43,471 bases of DNA from an uncultured Oscillospiraceae bacterium (lineage in GTDB: Bacteria > Bacillota > Clostridia > Oscillospirales > Acutalibacteraceae). The notes under the pieces are model-generated. The model did no database searches, was not told where the DNA came from, and saw only the letters and a program-made list of their open reading frames with translations. This document shows positions 43,434 through 43,471 of the stretch, one piece after another. The translations under genes and the position numbers were made by a program. How positions within the stretch are numbered: position 1 is the first letter of the stretch; each line of letters begins with the position of its first letter. Location of the stretch: positions 1 to 43,471 of the forward strand of contig CAUDCW010000016.1 of the NCBI GenBank assembly GCA_958448165.1. The letters are read 5' to 3'.

Positions 43434-43471
43434 AACTCTGACAATACATGCTATAATATCCTTATCATGTT

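Overview
The window looks like the chromosome of a low-to-mid GC gut Firmicute of the Ruminococcus/Oscillospiraceae type. The grounds are AGGAGG ribosome sites, TTGACA/TATAAT promoters with 17-bp spacing, a type I dockerin module, an LPXTG-like sorted surface protein, BspA-type leucine-rich repeats, and many small zinc-ribbon/membrane proteins. The species cannot be fixed from the sequence alone. I see no rRNA, tRNA or CRISPR array. Most of the window is accessory DNA: multigene conflict or stress-type modules mixed with broken genes and insertion-sequence debris.

Left third (1-12,931, all minus strand): a tightly packed nine-gene operon read from a consensus promoter at 12,903-12,931 to a hairpin near 81-112. 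In transcription order it encodes an unrecognised 526-aa protein, an Hsp70-fold ATPase, a long coiled-coil protein, a zinc-ribbon/beta protein, two more coiled-coil proteins, a Vps4/katanin-like AAA+ ATPase with an N-terminal helical bundle, a protein matching the ATPase part of BrxL (the Lon-like BREX protein) but lacking the protease part, and another P-loop protein. None of the other hallmark BREX genes is present. I know of no named system with this composition; it is the best candidate here for an undescribed machine (chaperone plus remodelling ATPases plus filament-like scaffolds).

Middle (13,182-24,183): a divergently transcribed metallophosphoesterase; an orphan dockerin fragment; a TetR regulator with a perfect 18-bp palindrome next to its promoter, followed by a sortase-type surface protein; a pilin-like pseudogene cut by an IS3-type remnant; then a plus-strand operon of a ribbon-helix-helix protein, an SPFH protein with three zinc ribbons, a four-helix membrane protein and a membrane-spanning TIR protein with an extracytoplasmic DUF6273-like domain. 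The last looks like a membrane signalling or defence unit.

Centre-right (24,184-34,803): a MITE-like hairpin and a deleted IS3-family copy; a minus-strand group of a small zinc-finger protein, a 76-aa protein and an LRR lipoprotein built of three-repeat supermodules; a Ser/Thr-kinase/STAND-NTPase fusion with an adjacent 436-aa partner; and a type I restriction locus collapsed by an internal deletion that joins the start of hsdM to the end of hsdR.

Right end (34,804-43,471): a remnant of a large serine recombinase, a frameshifted WG-repeat-like lipoprotein, and a family of zinc-ribbon/transmembrane proteins, including two large paralogues (869 and 755 aa) that share two patches of perfect nucleotide identity but have different C-terminal domains.
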